This document shows, one piece after another, positions 9,001-18,609 of a stretch of 64,000 nucleotides of DNA. This stretch comes from Tidjanibacter massiliensis (GTDB taxonomy: Bacteria > Bacteroidota > Bacteroidia > Bacteroidales > Rikenellaceae): assembly GCF_900104605.1 (NCBI RefSeq), contig NZ_LT629960.1, positions 496,001-560,000 of the forward strand, given 5' to 3'. How positions within the stretch are numbered: the stretch's first letter is position 1; every line of letters starts with the position of its first letter. Position numbers and translations under genes: made by a program. The notes below the pieces were generated by a model. That model made no database searches and had not been told where the DNA came from. It saw only the letters and a program-made list of their open reading frames with translations.

Positions 9001-10569
9001 AATGTTCAGAAAGATGTGTCTGATAGTTATCGGTTACCGCATAGAAAACAGGATCTGGAAGGCATAATCCTGAGAATGTCCATAACTGAGGGATTTGCTG
9101 ACGAGTTTAGAAAACTTGTCAAGCATCTAAAGGAAACGGCCACTACTTATTTGGAGAAAGTATCTGCCAATCGTATGGATATAGCTCAGTATGAAATTAT
9201 AGGCAAGACGGACAAGGGGCTCATTTTACAAGGGAGTCCTTCCGAGGATATAAAAGAGGAGGCAGCTCAAAACGAGGTGTTTAGTAACCAATTCAATAAG
9301 ATACTATTGACGGGTAACCTATCAAGAACACGCTACGATGAGGATTCTGAACAAGTTATTGATGAGTGGCGTGAAGCATATTGCTTACATAAAGACCAAG
9401 GTGGTGTGTTTGAAGCAAAGGGACTGATTGCAGCGTTGGGTGTAAAGAAACATTGGGAAAATCTGAACGAAGAAGAACGGGCATGGTGCTATGAAGTCAT
9501 TATTCAAGAGACATCTCGATTCTCGGAATCTGGAATGTTTCAGTCGTACACGGAGTATAGCTCTGATGGGCTTGTATATTTGCTTGACCGTCTGCCTGAT
9601 GATGAGCAATTGTTGCAAATAGTATGGGGATTGATTGATGCTATAGATGATAATGATTCTTTGTTTACTCGTTTTGAGAACTCCTTCAAGTCGTTGTTAT
9701 GGCCTAACCATAAAAAATTAGCAGAGAAGATTATTTTGCAGTACATTCACAATACTGAAAATAAACGAGACGATATTGATAAATTTGCGCATGTTTGCAA
9801 ACTGATTCCTACAGATATAGAGGATACTATTATAGATGAGATGGTGTTTATCTATTGTAAACAATTCATGGATGCTTTGACGGATAATAAACCTGATCGA
9901 TACGTCATGAGAATGCCAAATACGCGATTAGAGGAATTTTGTGCCACATATATGGTTGCGATGCCCCAAAAGAGACGTAAGTTTATAGAAGAAATATGGT
10001 TATCATCAAGTCTTCAACGGAATAGATATCATTATGACAGGCGTGAGAGTCCGATAGGATCAGTGTTCAATCACTATTGCTATATTGCCATTTCAGCGAA
10101 TAAAACTCATTTCTGGCAGTTGTGGGAGATTATGTTTGAGTGGTATAAGAAAAATAATGCTAAGGAAATCCTTCCTTCGCTTATGCTTAATTTTGATGTT
10201 ATGAGGCCCAGTTTGCTTGAAGATTGGGAAATCGTTAATGGCGCGAATGAACATATTTATAAGCTTTTGGATATACTACCTCAAGAGGGCGTTTCTTTCC
10301 TACCATGGCTTGTTTGCAAGATTGGTTTTAGGTGGCTTATGCCTGATTGCTTAAGACATATAGATAAAGCAATTCTTCGTCAGTCATCAAGCGATCGGCA
10401 TTCGATGATACGATGGCAAAATGCCGTGGAGGATTTATATGATGATGCTAAGACAAGGGATGCCATTCGTAGAGATTATGCTTTAAGAGCAGCTTATGTG
10501 GAAGTTCTAAATGGTTTGATATCCAACGGTTCTGCTGTCGCATATCTGATTAGGGATTATTACATATAG
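6013..10569 (+). CDS. Trypsin-like protease fused to a STAND-type NTPase, AVAST type 1 B-like
   Basis: This is a 1518-residue protein. The first 190 residues form a trypsin-like protease domain with H35 in LTAAHVC, D72 in EFDICVMKL and S156 in GFSGSG. A P-loop (GEAGIGKS, 266-273) opens an NTPase module, followed by a long alpha-helical C-terminal half that could act as a repeat sensor. STAND NTPases of this layout detect a phage protein, oligomerise and switch on the fused effector, here probably proteolysis. ATG 6013 is chosen, just past the MBL stop; an upstream TTG in frame (5980) would overlap that gene. No break is seen. The ligand is unknown; known Avs proteins sense terminase or portal. 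Confidence 0.82.
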   Translation: MNKNYDFTVKLKANDTGSAVLIKHNECYYLLTAAHVCDKYPEKKAVVITDIDGKENEVIPTEMAISPTEEFDICVMKLPEDIAMTIAANVKCATFEGSGYPCEIDGFPSNAIDYKLRIENKCYISKESEVGNGLYVKLNEERKDGMEMQYMESGFSGSGVFVDSNGEKYLVGIIHKVEEERNLFIGWKLQKINEVIKGKGWSEIPVIPIELCQQIINQYNKLIDNTESVLKRIKNKIVGTIQLPRQEYKDKINSSLETGNIVIITGEAGIGKSALAKEVLANNKYHSVAVLGDDLDESKESDILANWNITSRLPELFKSPIWGDGGKVLLVESAERMLNGNTDTAVLFIENLLNESHEVKIVFTIRKNSLDQFRLCLACNGIIVTDNYVIDIGLLSDDELMEVERDIPQIQPYCSTDKTRHILRNPFYLNTACSIATIANAGTLKESEFKDRLCRQIVSGKKPEEASQRIKVLIDVARRTSHIGMNLVKCEMTDAVKSLVDDDILVGQPAQGLLRPGHDILTDWGLYCYIDNNYREVETGEISLAQFYQNIDSNIASRNMFRQYIETHISEEDRNLDAFIRESLSLRLDDVFYDALFYAILISDKGASFLASIKDLLLKDNNLLLGRLSVALSYMFRKVDWSAKEFFESHRMIEEESKLRNSVFMLPSGKGWYTFVTFLYKNRDAFNAYRSNLIPLLLQCELVSFSEKDAPNLKRYVFSILADDVNQTLADDRIHEKPDKEVIRLLFKWMNENPELIKIWAEKTLEPDSYKYDVIKEILLLSEGAEALDFIYTYPDIYKDLIRQEWLDNEGIVHGYYPMIHQSSGLTTSYKCFFYSHHVDAIEFLCEILNYDIEKSKRGHAQELEKIKVVVNGKEITLFGNDSLWREYRGRNYQSHVRESLLMTFEKWMMDSIKNNNDGAKYALSTETLLTVFDIVYRKCYNVCAWGVLASVATRFPIFVGMKAMPIYSCRDFILWDKTRLSTELMQPMISPLASKNVQKDVSDSYRLPHRKQDLEGIILRMSITEGFADEFRKLVKHLKETATTYLEKVSANRMDIAQYEIIGKTDKGLILQGSPSEDIKEEAAQNEVFSNQFNKILLTGNLSRTRYDEDSEQVIDEWREAYCLHKDQGGVFEAKGLIAALGVKKHWENLNEEERAWCYEVIIQETSRFSESGMFQSYTEYSSDGLVYLLDRLPDDEQLLQIVWGLIDAIDDNDSLFTRFENSFKSLLWPNHKKLAEKIILQYIHNTENKRDDIDKFAHVCKLIPTDIEDTIIDEMVFIYCKQFMDALTDNKPDRYVMRMPNTRLEEFCATYMVAMPQKRRKFIEEIWLSSSLQRNRYHYDRRESPIGSVFNHYCYIAISANKTHFWQLWEIMFEWYKKNNAKEILPSLMLNFDVMRPSLLEDWEIVNGANEHIYKLLDILPQEGVSFLPWLVCKIGFRWLMPDCLRHIDKAILRQSSSDRHSMIRWQNAVEDLYDDAKTRDAIRRDYALRAAYVEVLNGLISNGSAVAYLIRDYYI

Positions 10570-11042
10570 AGTATTGACACAAGATGACGCTGGATGACGC
10601 ATACTTGTGAAGTAAAAATTTTTATAGAGTCGAATCATTGCGACCTTACATAATAAAAGGGAGATAAGAGGAATTAGTATGCTTGTTTCATGACCCTTAT
10701 CGCACATCGACATAGTCGAGCATGTCACTTACAAAATCAACGTCCGGTTTCATGTATTAGTAATGATGTCGGGGCATATTGAAGGGTATGGTATATCGAA
10801 AATAAGGACAAGGGTAAAATCCATTGAAAAAGAATAAATAGTGAAGTGTAATGTTCATAGTATTATATTCATAGTTGTACACATAGTTCTATTTTTAGTG
10901 TAAAATAATGTTCTATGTACTTTAGAATTAAAAGTTCAACTGCTATGATATAATTAAGATACATTTGGGAAAAGTCCTCTATTTATGTGCCTTATTACAA
11001 TCAAATTTTGTACTTTTGCATCAAACTATAAGTTTTTTCTGT
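10570..11042. other. Spacer between the AVAST-like pair and the hsd operon
   Basis: About 470 bp without a credible gene. A minus-strand frame starting MKPDVDFVSDMLDYVDVR stops after 18 residues and may be a remnant. The last 100 bp are A+T-rich and contain the promoter box of the next operon. Confidence 0.4.
11011..11018 (+). promoter_or_regulatory. -7 box (TACTTTTG) for the hsd operon
   Basis: TACTTTTG matches TAnnTTTG and lies 24 bases before the ATG at 11043. It falls inside a longer open frame that begins at 10965, which supports 11043 as the true start. Confidence 0.5.
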
Positions 11043-11285
11043 ATGAAGCAACTAAATAGAATAAAGGTAGTACTTGTTGAGCAAAGCAGGACGGCAAAAT
11101 GGCTGTCTGAACAGATTGGTAAGAATACCTGTTCTGTGTCCCGTTGGTGTACAAACACATCCCAGCCGGATCTTGAAACATTGTTTCGCATCGCTGAAGT
11201 CTTGAATGTTGGATGTGAGGGAGTTCTTCATATAGAAAAGCGAACTAATCCAGATAATCTTCAAGAATATGGCAATACAAAGTGA
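11043..11285 (+). CDS. Cro/C1-type HTH regulator heading the hsd operon
   Basis: This 80-residue protein is a small XRE-type helix-turn-helix protein (TAKWLSEQIGKNTCSVSRW, then TSQPDLETLFRIAEVLNV). Such regulators commonly precede type I restriction operons in Bacteroidetes and are thought to time expression of restriction and modification. The ATG at 11043 is used because the promoter box sits directly upstream and the frame before it encodes a hydrophobic, unlikely extension. Its 3' end overlaps hsdR by 17 bp, so the two are coupled. Confidence 0.8.
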   Translation: MKQLNRIKVVLVEQSRTAKWLSEQIGKNTCSVSRWCTNTSQPDLETLFRIAEVLNVGCEGVLHIEKRTNPDNLQEYGNTK

Positions 11286-14096
11286 AGCGGCATTAGAAGC
11301 TGGGCTAATTGCAACACTTCAGCAAATGGACTATGAATATGTCCAGATTGCGGAGGAGAAAAATCTTCAAGCCAATTTCAAACAGCAGTTGGAGATACAT
11401 AACCGTAAGCGGCTGGCAGAGCACGGTCGCACCGAGTTTACGGAAGAGGAATTTGACAAGATACTCATCTACCTTGAAGGAGGCACACGTTTTGAGAAGG
11501 CAAAGAAACTCCGAGAATTTTATCCGCTTGATACAGCTGATGGCAAACGCATCTGGGTGGAGTTTCTTGATTGTCAGCAATGGTGCCAAAATGAATTTCA
11601 GGTGTCCAACCAAATCACAGTGGAAGGACGAAAGAAATGCCGCTACGATGTGACCATTCTTATAAATGGTCTGCCATTGGTGCAGATTGAGTTGAAACGC
11701 CGTGGCGTGGAACTCAAACAGGCATACAATCAGATACAGCGTTACCACAAGACATCTTTTCATGGTCTGTTTGACTATATTCAACTGTTCGTTATCTCCA
11801 ACGGTGTAAAACCCGCTACTTTGCCAACAATCCGAACAGCGGTTACAAGTTTACATTCAACTGGACGGATGCCGCCAATCATCCGTTCAATGAACTGAAT
11901 ATGTTTGCCTCGTTCTTTCTGGAGAAATGCACTCTCGGAAAAATCATCGGCAAATACATTGTGCTTCACGAGGGCGACAAATGTCTGATGGTGCTTCGTC
12001 CGTATCAGTTCTATGCCGTGGAGAAGATATTGGACAAGGTAAAGAACTCCAATGACAACGGTTATATATGGCATACCACCGGAGCAGGAAAGACATTGAC
12101 TTCATTCAAGGCCGCACAACTCGTTTCCGAACTGGATGATGTGGACAAGGTGATGTTTGTTGTAGACCGACACGACCTCGACACGCAGACCCAATTTGAG
12201 TATGAAGCATTTGAGCCGGGAGCTGTGGACGGTACGGACAATACGGACGAACTGGTAAAAAGGTTGCAGAGCAACTCCAAAATAATCATCACCACTATCC
12301 AGAAACTCAATGCAGCAGTCAGCAAGACATGGTATAGTAATCGGATAGAGAACATACGACACTCCCGTATCGTTATGATTTTTGACGAGTGCCACAGAAG
12401 CCATTGCGGGGAAAGTCACAAGAAGATAATGAAATTTTTCGACAACGCCCAGGTATGCGGCTTCACGGGTACACCTATCTTTACAGAGAATGCCGTTGAC
12501 GGGCATACTACCAAAGAGATATTCGGCAACTGCCTGCACCAGTATCTTATCAAGGATGCCATTGTCGATGAAAATGTGCTGGGTTTCCTCGTGGAGTATT
12601 ATCATGGAAACGGAGAAGTGAGAAATGACGATACTCTCCGCATGGAGGAAATAGCCAAATTCATCCTCAATAATTTCAATAAGTCAACCTTTGACGGTGA
12701 GTTTGATGCACTGTTTGCCGTGCAGTCCGTACCGATGCTTATCAGTTACTATAAGATTTTCAAGTCTCTCAAGCCGGATATCCGTATCGGAGCTGTATTT
12801 ACTTATGCCGCCAACAGCAGTCAGGACGATGAACAGACCGGGATGAATACGGGGCAATTTGCAAATCAAAGCACTGGTGAGGCGGACGAGCTGCAAGCCA
12901 TCATGGATGATTATAATGAAATGTTCGGCACAGCGTTCACAACCGAGAATTTCCGTGCCTATTACGATGACATCAACCTGCGCATGAAAAAGAAACGGGC
13001 AGACATGAAACCGCTTGACCTCTGCCTTGTCGTGGGTATGTTCCTTACAGGCTTTGACAGCAAGAAACTCAATACACTCTATGTTGACAAGAACCTTGAG
13101 TATCATGGACTGTTGCAAGCGTTCAGCCGAACCAACCGTGTCTTGAATGAAAAAAAGCGTTTCGGCAAGATTATATGCTTCCGTAATTTGAAAAATAATG
13201 TCGATACGGCCATAAAATTGTTCAGCAACTCCGATAACCCGGAGGATATTGTCCGTCCTCCGTTTGAGGAAGTGAAACGGCAATACCGGCAGTTGGCAAC
13301 GGACTTCTTGCAGAAATACCCGGAACCAGGCAGCATTGACCTGTTACAGAGCGAAAAGGACAAGAAAGACTTTGTGCTGGCTTTCCGTGAAATCATCCGT
13401 AAGCACGCAGAGATTCAGATATACGAAGACTACAGCGATGAAGCAGATGACCTCGGCATGACCGAACAGCAATTCAACGATTATAAGAGCAAGTACCTCG
13501 ACATTACTGTCGGATTTATTGAGCCTCCAGTCACACCTTCAGTCGTTGCGGAAGATCCTGTTCCATACGGGAATAACCAGGGATTAGACGATATTGATTT
13601 CTGCCTTGAACTTCTGCACAGCGACATCATCAATGTTGCTTACATCCTTGAATTGATTGCCAACCTTGATCCTTACAGCAACGATTATCCTGAGCATCGT
13701 AAGAACATTATTGATACGATGATTAAGGATGCCGAAATGCGTAGCAAGGCAAAGCTCATTGACGGCTTCATCCAAAAGAATGTGGACGAAGACAAAGAGA
13801 ATTTCATGATACAGCGGCAAAAGGCAGACGGCACAAGTGAACTGGAAGAACGCCTTAACCGCTATATATCGACCGAACGTGAAAAGGCTGTGAACTCTTT
13901 GGCACAAGACGAAGGACTTTCTTCGGAAGTGCTCGACCATTATCTGAAAGAGTATGACTACCTTCAGAAAGAGCAGCCGGAAATCATACAACAGGCACTC
14001 AAGGAGAAACACCTCGGACTGATTAAGACCCGAAAGGCTCTTACGAGAATTATGGATAGGTTGGGGAACATAATAAGAACATTTAGTTGGGACTAA
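11269..14096 (+). pseudogene. hsdR: Type I restriction subunit R, broken by a one-base frameshift
   Basis: The gene encodes a normal-length HsdR (about 942 residues) in two frames. The first frame (11269-11898) carries the nuclease domain with RYDVTIL and the catalytic QIELKRRG. The second frame (usable from before 11901) carries the helicase motor: TTGAGKT, FDECHRSH, GFTGTPIF and QAFSRTNR, then the C-terminal helical region. Reading the +1 frame from about 11808 gives NGV(K/N)TRYFANNPNSGYKF, so one base was lost near 11808-11811 (GTAAAACCC for expected GTAAATACCC). Translated separately, the motor would lack the nuclease, so restriction is probably off unless this is a sequencing error. HsdM is intact. 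Confidence 0.85.
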
Positions 14097-14100
14097 GAAT

Positions 14101-14802
14101 ATGGATAAGATAAAAGAACCGGGATATGTATATATCTTGACCAATCCAAGTTTTCGTGAGGATTGGGTAAAGATTGGTAAAAGTTCACGTCCAGTTGATG
14201 TGCGATCAAAGGAACTCGACAATACCGCCGTGCCTTTGCCATTTGAGATATATGCAACCATTAAGACTGTAAAGTACAATGAGGTTGAGAAACATGTCCA
14301 TAAAACCATAGACCGTCTGACCGATTTACGCATCAGGCAAAACAGGGAATTTTTCAATGTCGCGCCGCAAATTGCGCTGGATATATTTTATGACATTGCC
14401 AAGATGATCGAGGATGCCGTTGTCACTGTTTATAAAGACAACAAGCCTGTTACAAATAATGAAAAGCCGGACGAGCATGTTGATGATCATAAGCGCATAG
14501 TCAGGCGAGGCCGCTTTAAGTTCAGCATGGTGGGCATCAAAATAGGGGAATGCATAACTTTTATGCCTACAAATACAGAGGTAAAAGTTGCCAGTGACGA
14601 TTCCATTGAATACGAAGGCCGTATTTACAAGCTTTCTCCTTTTGTCGGCACTTTCATGCCTGAAGACAAGAGAAATACATCCGGAGCTTATCAAGGTGCA
14701 AAATACTTTTCGTATAAAGGGAAAGTGTTGGATGATTTGCGTAGCGCAATAGAGAATGAAGAAACGGCGTCAGCAGAAATCGATATTGATAACATAGAAT
14801 AG
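14101..14802 (+). CDS. T5orf172 / GIY-YIG-like nuclease-domain protein inside the hsd operon
   Basis: This 233-residue protein starts with a T5orf172 (MUG113) domain at about residues 8-100: GYVYILTNPSF, then WVKIGKSSRPVDVRSKEL and HKTIDRL. The domain belongs to the GIY-YIG nuclease superfamily, with YVYIL and VKIGK as the two core strands. The last 100 residues are a separate domain (KIGECITFMPTNTEVKV) resembling a compact DNA-associated module of unknown type. It sits 4 bp after hsdR and 8 bp before hsdM, so it is clearly part of the operon and may be an extra restriction or regulatory factor. Confidence 0.8.
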   Translation: MDKIKEPGYVYILTNPSFREDWVKIGKSSRPVDVRSKELDNTAVPLPFEIYATIKTVKYNEVEKHVHKTIDRLTDLRIRQNREFFNVAPQIALDIFYDIAKMIEDAVVTVYKDNKPVTNNEKPDEHVDDHKRIVRRGRFKFSMVGIKIGECITFMPTNTEVKVASDDSIEYEGRIYKLSPFVGTFMPEDKRNTSGAYQGAKYFSYKGKVLDDLRSAIENEETASAEIDIDNIE

Positions 14803-14810
14803 AAAATTAT

Positions 14811-16364
14811 ATGAGCGAAGAATTGCAACAGAAACTCCGTGATCAGCTTTGGGAAGTAGCCAATAAGTTGCGCGGCAATATGTCGGCCAGTGATTTCATG
14901 TATTTCACTTTGGGTTTCATCTTCTACAAATACCTTTCGGAAAAGATAGAGGCATACGCCAACAATGCCTTGGTGGATGATGAAGTGTCATTTAAGGATT
15001 TGTGGAACATGGAAGATGAAGATGCCGTCGAACTACAAGAGGAACTGAAAAAGCAATGCTTGGAGGGTGTCGGCTACTTCATTGAACCGACCTACCTTTT
15101 CTCATCGGTGATAGACCGGATAAAGAAGAAAGAGAACATATTGCCCATCCTTGAACGCTCGTTGAAGCGCATCGAGGATAGCACATTGGGGCATGACAGT
15201 GAGGAAGATTTTGGAGGCCTGTTCTCTGATATTGACCTTGCATCACCGAAATTGGGTAAGACGGCAGATGACAAGAATACGCTCGTCAGCAATGTGCTAT
15301 TGGCATTGGACGACATAAAGTTTGGTGTCGAAGCCTCGAATGAAATAGATATTCTTGGCGATGCCTACGAGTATATGATAGGGCAGTTTGCTGCTGGGGC
15401 CGGAAAGAAAGCTGGGGAGTTCTACACTCCGCAGGAAGTCAGTCAGATATTGGCCGAGATTGTTTTTATTGGGCACACAAGGCTTCGCAATGTATATGAC
15501 CCGACTTGCGGTAGCGGTTCGTTGCTTCTTCGTGCAGCAAAAGTAGGTCATGCCGTTGATATTTACGGACAGGAAAAGAATCCGACCACATATAACCTTG
15601 CCCGAATGAACATGCTGCTGCACGGTATCAAGTTCAGCAACTTCAAGATTGAGAACGGCGACACATTGGAATGGGATGCTTTGGGCGATACGCAGTTTGA
15701 TGCGGTGGTGGCAAATCCTCCGTTCTCCGCCGAATGGAGTGCTGCCGACAAGTTCAACAACGATGACCGTTTCAGCAAGGCCGGACGGCTTGCACCAAAG
15801 AAAACAGCCGATTATGCCTTTATTCTCCACATGATTTACCACTTGAACGAGGGTGGTACGATGGCTTGCGTAGCTCCGCATGGGGTGCTGTTCCGTGGAA
15901 ATGCAGAGGGTGTAATCCGCCGTTTTCTCATAGAGAAGAAGAATTACATTGATGCCATCATCGGCTTGCCAGCCAACATCTTCTACGGTACAAGCATACC
16001 GACTTGCATCCTTGTGTTGAAGAAGTGCCGCAAGGAGGATGATAACATTCTATTCATTGACGCAAGCAAGGAGTTTGAGAAAGTCAAGACGCAAAACAAG
16101 CTCCGTCCGCAACATATCCAAAAGATTGTGGAAACTTATCGTGACCGCAAGGAAATAGAGAAGTACAGCCATCTTGCCACGCTGCAAGAGGTGGCAGACA
16201 ACGACTTTAACCTGAATATTCCTCGTTACGTTGACACCTTTGAGGAGGAAGAACCGATTGATATCAAGGCAGTAATGGCGGAAATCAAAGAATTGGAGGC
16301 CAAACGTGCCGAGCTTGACGAGGAGATAGATGTGTATTTGAAAGAGTTGGGACTGGTTGAATAA
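14811..16364 (+). CDS. hsdM: Type I modification methyltransferase subunit M
   Basis: This 517-residue HsdM has the N-terminal helical domain (about 1-150), the SAM-binding motif DPTCGSGSLLL (about 226) and the N6-adenine catalytic motif NPPF (about 303), plus a C-terminal helix pair that docks HsdS. With two M and one S subunit it would methylate adenines in a bipartite target. The gene is intact and of normal length although hsdR and hsdS are damaged. A half-HsdS dimer could still direct it, so residual methylation is possible. Confidence 0.93.
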   Translation: MSEELQQKLRDQLWEVANKLRGNMSASDFMYFTLGFIFYKYLSEKIEAYANNALVDDEVSFKDLWNMEDEDAVELQEELKKQCLEGVGYFIEPTYLFSSVIDRIKKKENILPILERSLKRIEDSTLGHDSEEDFGGLFSDIDLASPKLGKTADDKNTLVSNVLLALDDIKFGVEASNEIDILGDAYEYMIGQFAAGAGKKAGEFYTPQEVSQILAEIVFIGHTRLRNVYDPTCGSGSLLLRAAKVGHAVDIYGQEKNPTTYNLARMNMLLHGIKFSNFKIENGDTLEWDALGDTQFDAVVANPPFSAEWSAADKFNNDDRFSKAGRLAPKKTADYAFILHMIYHLNEGGTMACVAPHGVLFRGNAEGVIRRFLIEKKNYIDAIIGLPANIFYGTSIPTCILVLKKCRKEDDNILFIDASKEFEKVKTQNKLRPQHIQKIVETYRDRKEIEKYSHLATLQEVADNDFNLNIPRYVDTFEEEEPIDIKAVMAEIKELEAKRAELDEEIDVYLKELGLVE

Positions 16365-16375
16365 AATTGGGTACA

Positions 16376-17413
16376 ATGGCAAAGCGGTTTGAAATAAGAA
16401 ACAGTACGGTAGAGTTCCTGATATTTATACTTGAAGGCAAAGAGGATGGGATTCAAGTGATGTATAAGGACGAAACGATTTGGGCTACGCAAAAAGCAAT
16501 GGCTCAATTATTCGATTGTTCTAGTGATAATATTGGCCTTCATTTGAAAAATATATTCGCATCAGGAGAACTTGTCAAAGATTCAGTTACCGAGAAAAAC
16601 TCGGCAACTGCTTCTGACGGAAAAAACTATCAGACTATGTTCTATAACCTTGATGCCATTATATCTGTCGGTTATAGGGTCAACTCCGTCCGGGCGACGC
16701 AATTCCGCCAATGGGCAACATATGTGCTTCGTCAGTTTGCTATCCGGGGCTATGTGATAGACAAAAAGCGAATGGAAAACGGATCATTCATTGGCGAGGA
16801 CTATTTTGAACATTTGCTTGCCGAAATCAGGGAGATAAGACTGAGTGAACGCCGTTTTTATCAGAAACTTACCGATATTTATGCCACTGCAATTGACTAT
16901 AACCGTAATGCTCCGACCACAAAATTGTTCTTTAAGAAAGTCCAGAACAAAATGCACTATGCCGTACATGGTCAGACTGCCGCAGAGTTGATAGTGAATA
17001 GAGCCAATGCTGAAAAAGAACATATGGGGCTGACTACATGGGAGAATGCCCCTGACGGGAAAATTGTAAAGACTGATGTAAGCATTGCAAAAAACTATCT
17101 GAAAGGTGTAGAACTGGAAGATATGGGACGCTTAGTCAATGCCGTGTTGGATATGGCTGAACGAATGGCAAAGCGTCATATTCCTATGACGATGGAAGAC
17201 TGGGCAAAACGTATAGACATCATTCTTGAAGCAGGTGGCGATGCGGTTCTTCCAGACGCAGGCAAGGTTACGGCTGAGTTTGCTAAAAAATATGCAGAAA
17301 CTGAATTTGAGAAATACCGTGTCATTCAAGACCGCTTGTTTAGCTCGGATTTCGACCGCTTTAATGATGGTGACAACTTGTTGCCGATTGAAATTGATCC
17401 TGATAATGAATAG
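16376..17413 (+). CDS. RhuM-family protein
   Basis: This 345-residue protein is a RhuM (virulence protein) family member: IWATQKAMAQLFDCSSDNIGLHLKNIF near the start is the KilA-N/Bro-N-like DNA-binding part, and the long C-terminal region contains AAELIVNRANAEKEHMGLT. Genes of this family are frequently embedded in type I restriction operons, but their role is unproven. The start is set at ATG 16376 rather than TTG 16367. It is separated from hsdM by 11 bp and its stop is followed by the hsdS ATG after 5 bp. Confidence 0.88.
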   Translation: MAKRFEIRNSTVEFLIFILEGKEDGIQVMYKDETIWATQKAMAQLFDCSSDNIGLHLKNIFASGELVKDSVTEKNSATASDGKNYQTMFYNLDAIISVGYRVNSVRATQFRQWATYVLRQFAIRGYVIDKKRMENGSFIGEDYFEHLLAEIREIRLSERRFYQKLTDIYATAIDYNRNAPTTKLFFKKVQNKMHYAVHGQTAAELIVNRANAEKEHMGLTTWENAPDGKIVKTDVSIAKNYLKGVELEDMGRLVNAVLDMAERMAKRHIPMTMEDWAKRIDIILEAGGDAVLPDAGKVTAEFAKKYAETEFEKYRVIQDRLFSSDFDRFNDGDNLLPIEIDPDNE

Positions 17414-17418
17414 TGATT

Positions 17419-18609
17419 ATGGCAGATAATAAAGATAAGAAAGCCCTTAAATCTTCGATTGAACGAGAGCAGAATGAATCTATTTGCTCTGCCGAGTGTG
17501 AGGAGATAAAAGGTTCAAAGAACCTTAATGTTCCGGTTTTGAGATTTCCGGAGTTCAGTAGAGAGTGGAAAAGGCACAAACTATCAGAGATTTGTTCATT
17601 CTATTCAGGAGGTACTCCTTCTTCTTCAAAAAAGGAATTCTACAATGGGAATATTCCATTTATACGTTCTGGAGAATTACATAAGGACAAAACAGAATTG
17701 TTCATAACAGAAGATGGCTTAAATAATTCCGCTGCAAAATTGGTGGAAACAGGCGACTTGTTATTAGCTTTATATGGAGCTACAAGTGGGGATATTGCTA
17801 TAAGTAAAATCAAAGGAGCTATAAATCAAGCAATACTTTGTATTAGGACTAAACAAAACAAGAAATTTATAGAATCTGTTTGGAATAAGCATGTTGAAAG
17901 ATTACTCCAAACATATTTGCAAGGAGGTTAAGGTAACTTATCCGCTGACATCGTAAAGAACATTCCATTCTATTTTGCGGACTTGGAAGAACAGGATAAA
18001 TTAGCAAACTTCATTTCTTTGCTGGACGAGCGCATTTCTACTCAGAACAAAATCATTGAGAAACTTGAAACCTTAATTAAGGGGATTATAAAAACTCTTA
18101 TTTCATCGCAAAAACCTAATACAGTTATAACAAGCTGCCTTGAATGCAATTCATCCATATTGCAAGAAATCCAAGTTACAGAATATGGTGCTTTCCCTGT
18201 TTATGGAGCAACAGGCATAACAGGCTATACAGAAGCAGCAGATGTAAATGGTGAATCCATTTTGATAATTAAAGATGGTTCGGGGGTTGGTACGGTTAAG
18301 TATGTGACTGGAGAATACAGCTACATCGGAACTCTCAACCGCTTAACAGCAAAAGATGGTTATTGCTTAAAGTACATATATTTCGCCTTGCAAGAATTTA
18401 GTTTTGAGCCATATAAAACGGGAATGGCTATACCGCATATCTATTTTAAGGATTATGGTAAAGCTAAAATATTTTGTCCTAATCTTAAACTACAATTTGA
18501 AATTGCAAAAGAACTTTCTAATATCAATGACAAAATAGAAGTTGAAAAGCAAATATTACTTTGTTTGCATAAACAAAAATTGTATTTACTCTTACAAATG
18601 TTTTTATAA
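17419..18609 (+). pseudogene. hsdS: Type I specificity subunit S, interrupted by an ochre codon
   Basis: The full frame is about 396 residues. The first recognition domain (VPVLRFPEFSREW onward) and the central helix end at LQGG, where TAA at 17929-17931 replaces an expected CAA (LQGGQGNLSAD). The frame continues without further stops through the conserved spacer EEQDKLANFISLLDERIST and the second recognition domain (18088-18609), which ends in LLQMFL. The ATG at 17419 is chosen over GTG 17413. Product 1 would be a 170-residue half-subunit; half-HsdS proteins can sometimes dimerise, so activity is not excluded. The second half lacks a good start (TTG 17983). Confidence 0.85.
17530..18087 (+). 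repeat. 558-bp inverted repeat, left copy (within hsdS)
   Basis: From G17530 to T18087 the sequence matches, in opposite orientation, positions 20403-19846, with the same length and the same TAA at 17929-17931. Bases immediately outside differ (17529/20404 and 18088/19845), so the boundaries are sharp. The repeat covers the end of the leader, the first recognition domain and the central helix. Confidence 0.85.

Noticed and set aside
11800-11815. Programmed frameshift in hsdR
   Set aside because: The site is a short run of A without a typical slippery heptamer or downstream structure, and other hsd genes nearby are damaged too, so a mutation or sequencing error is simpler.
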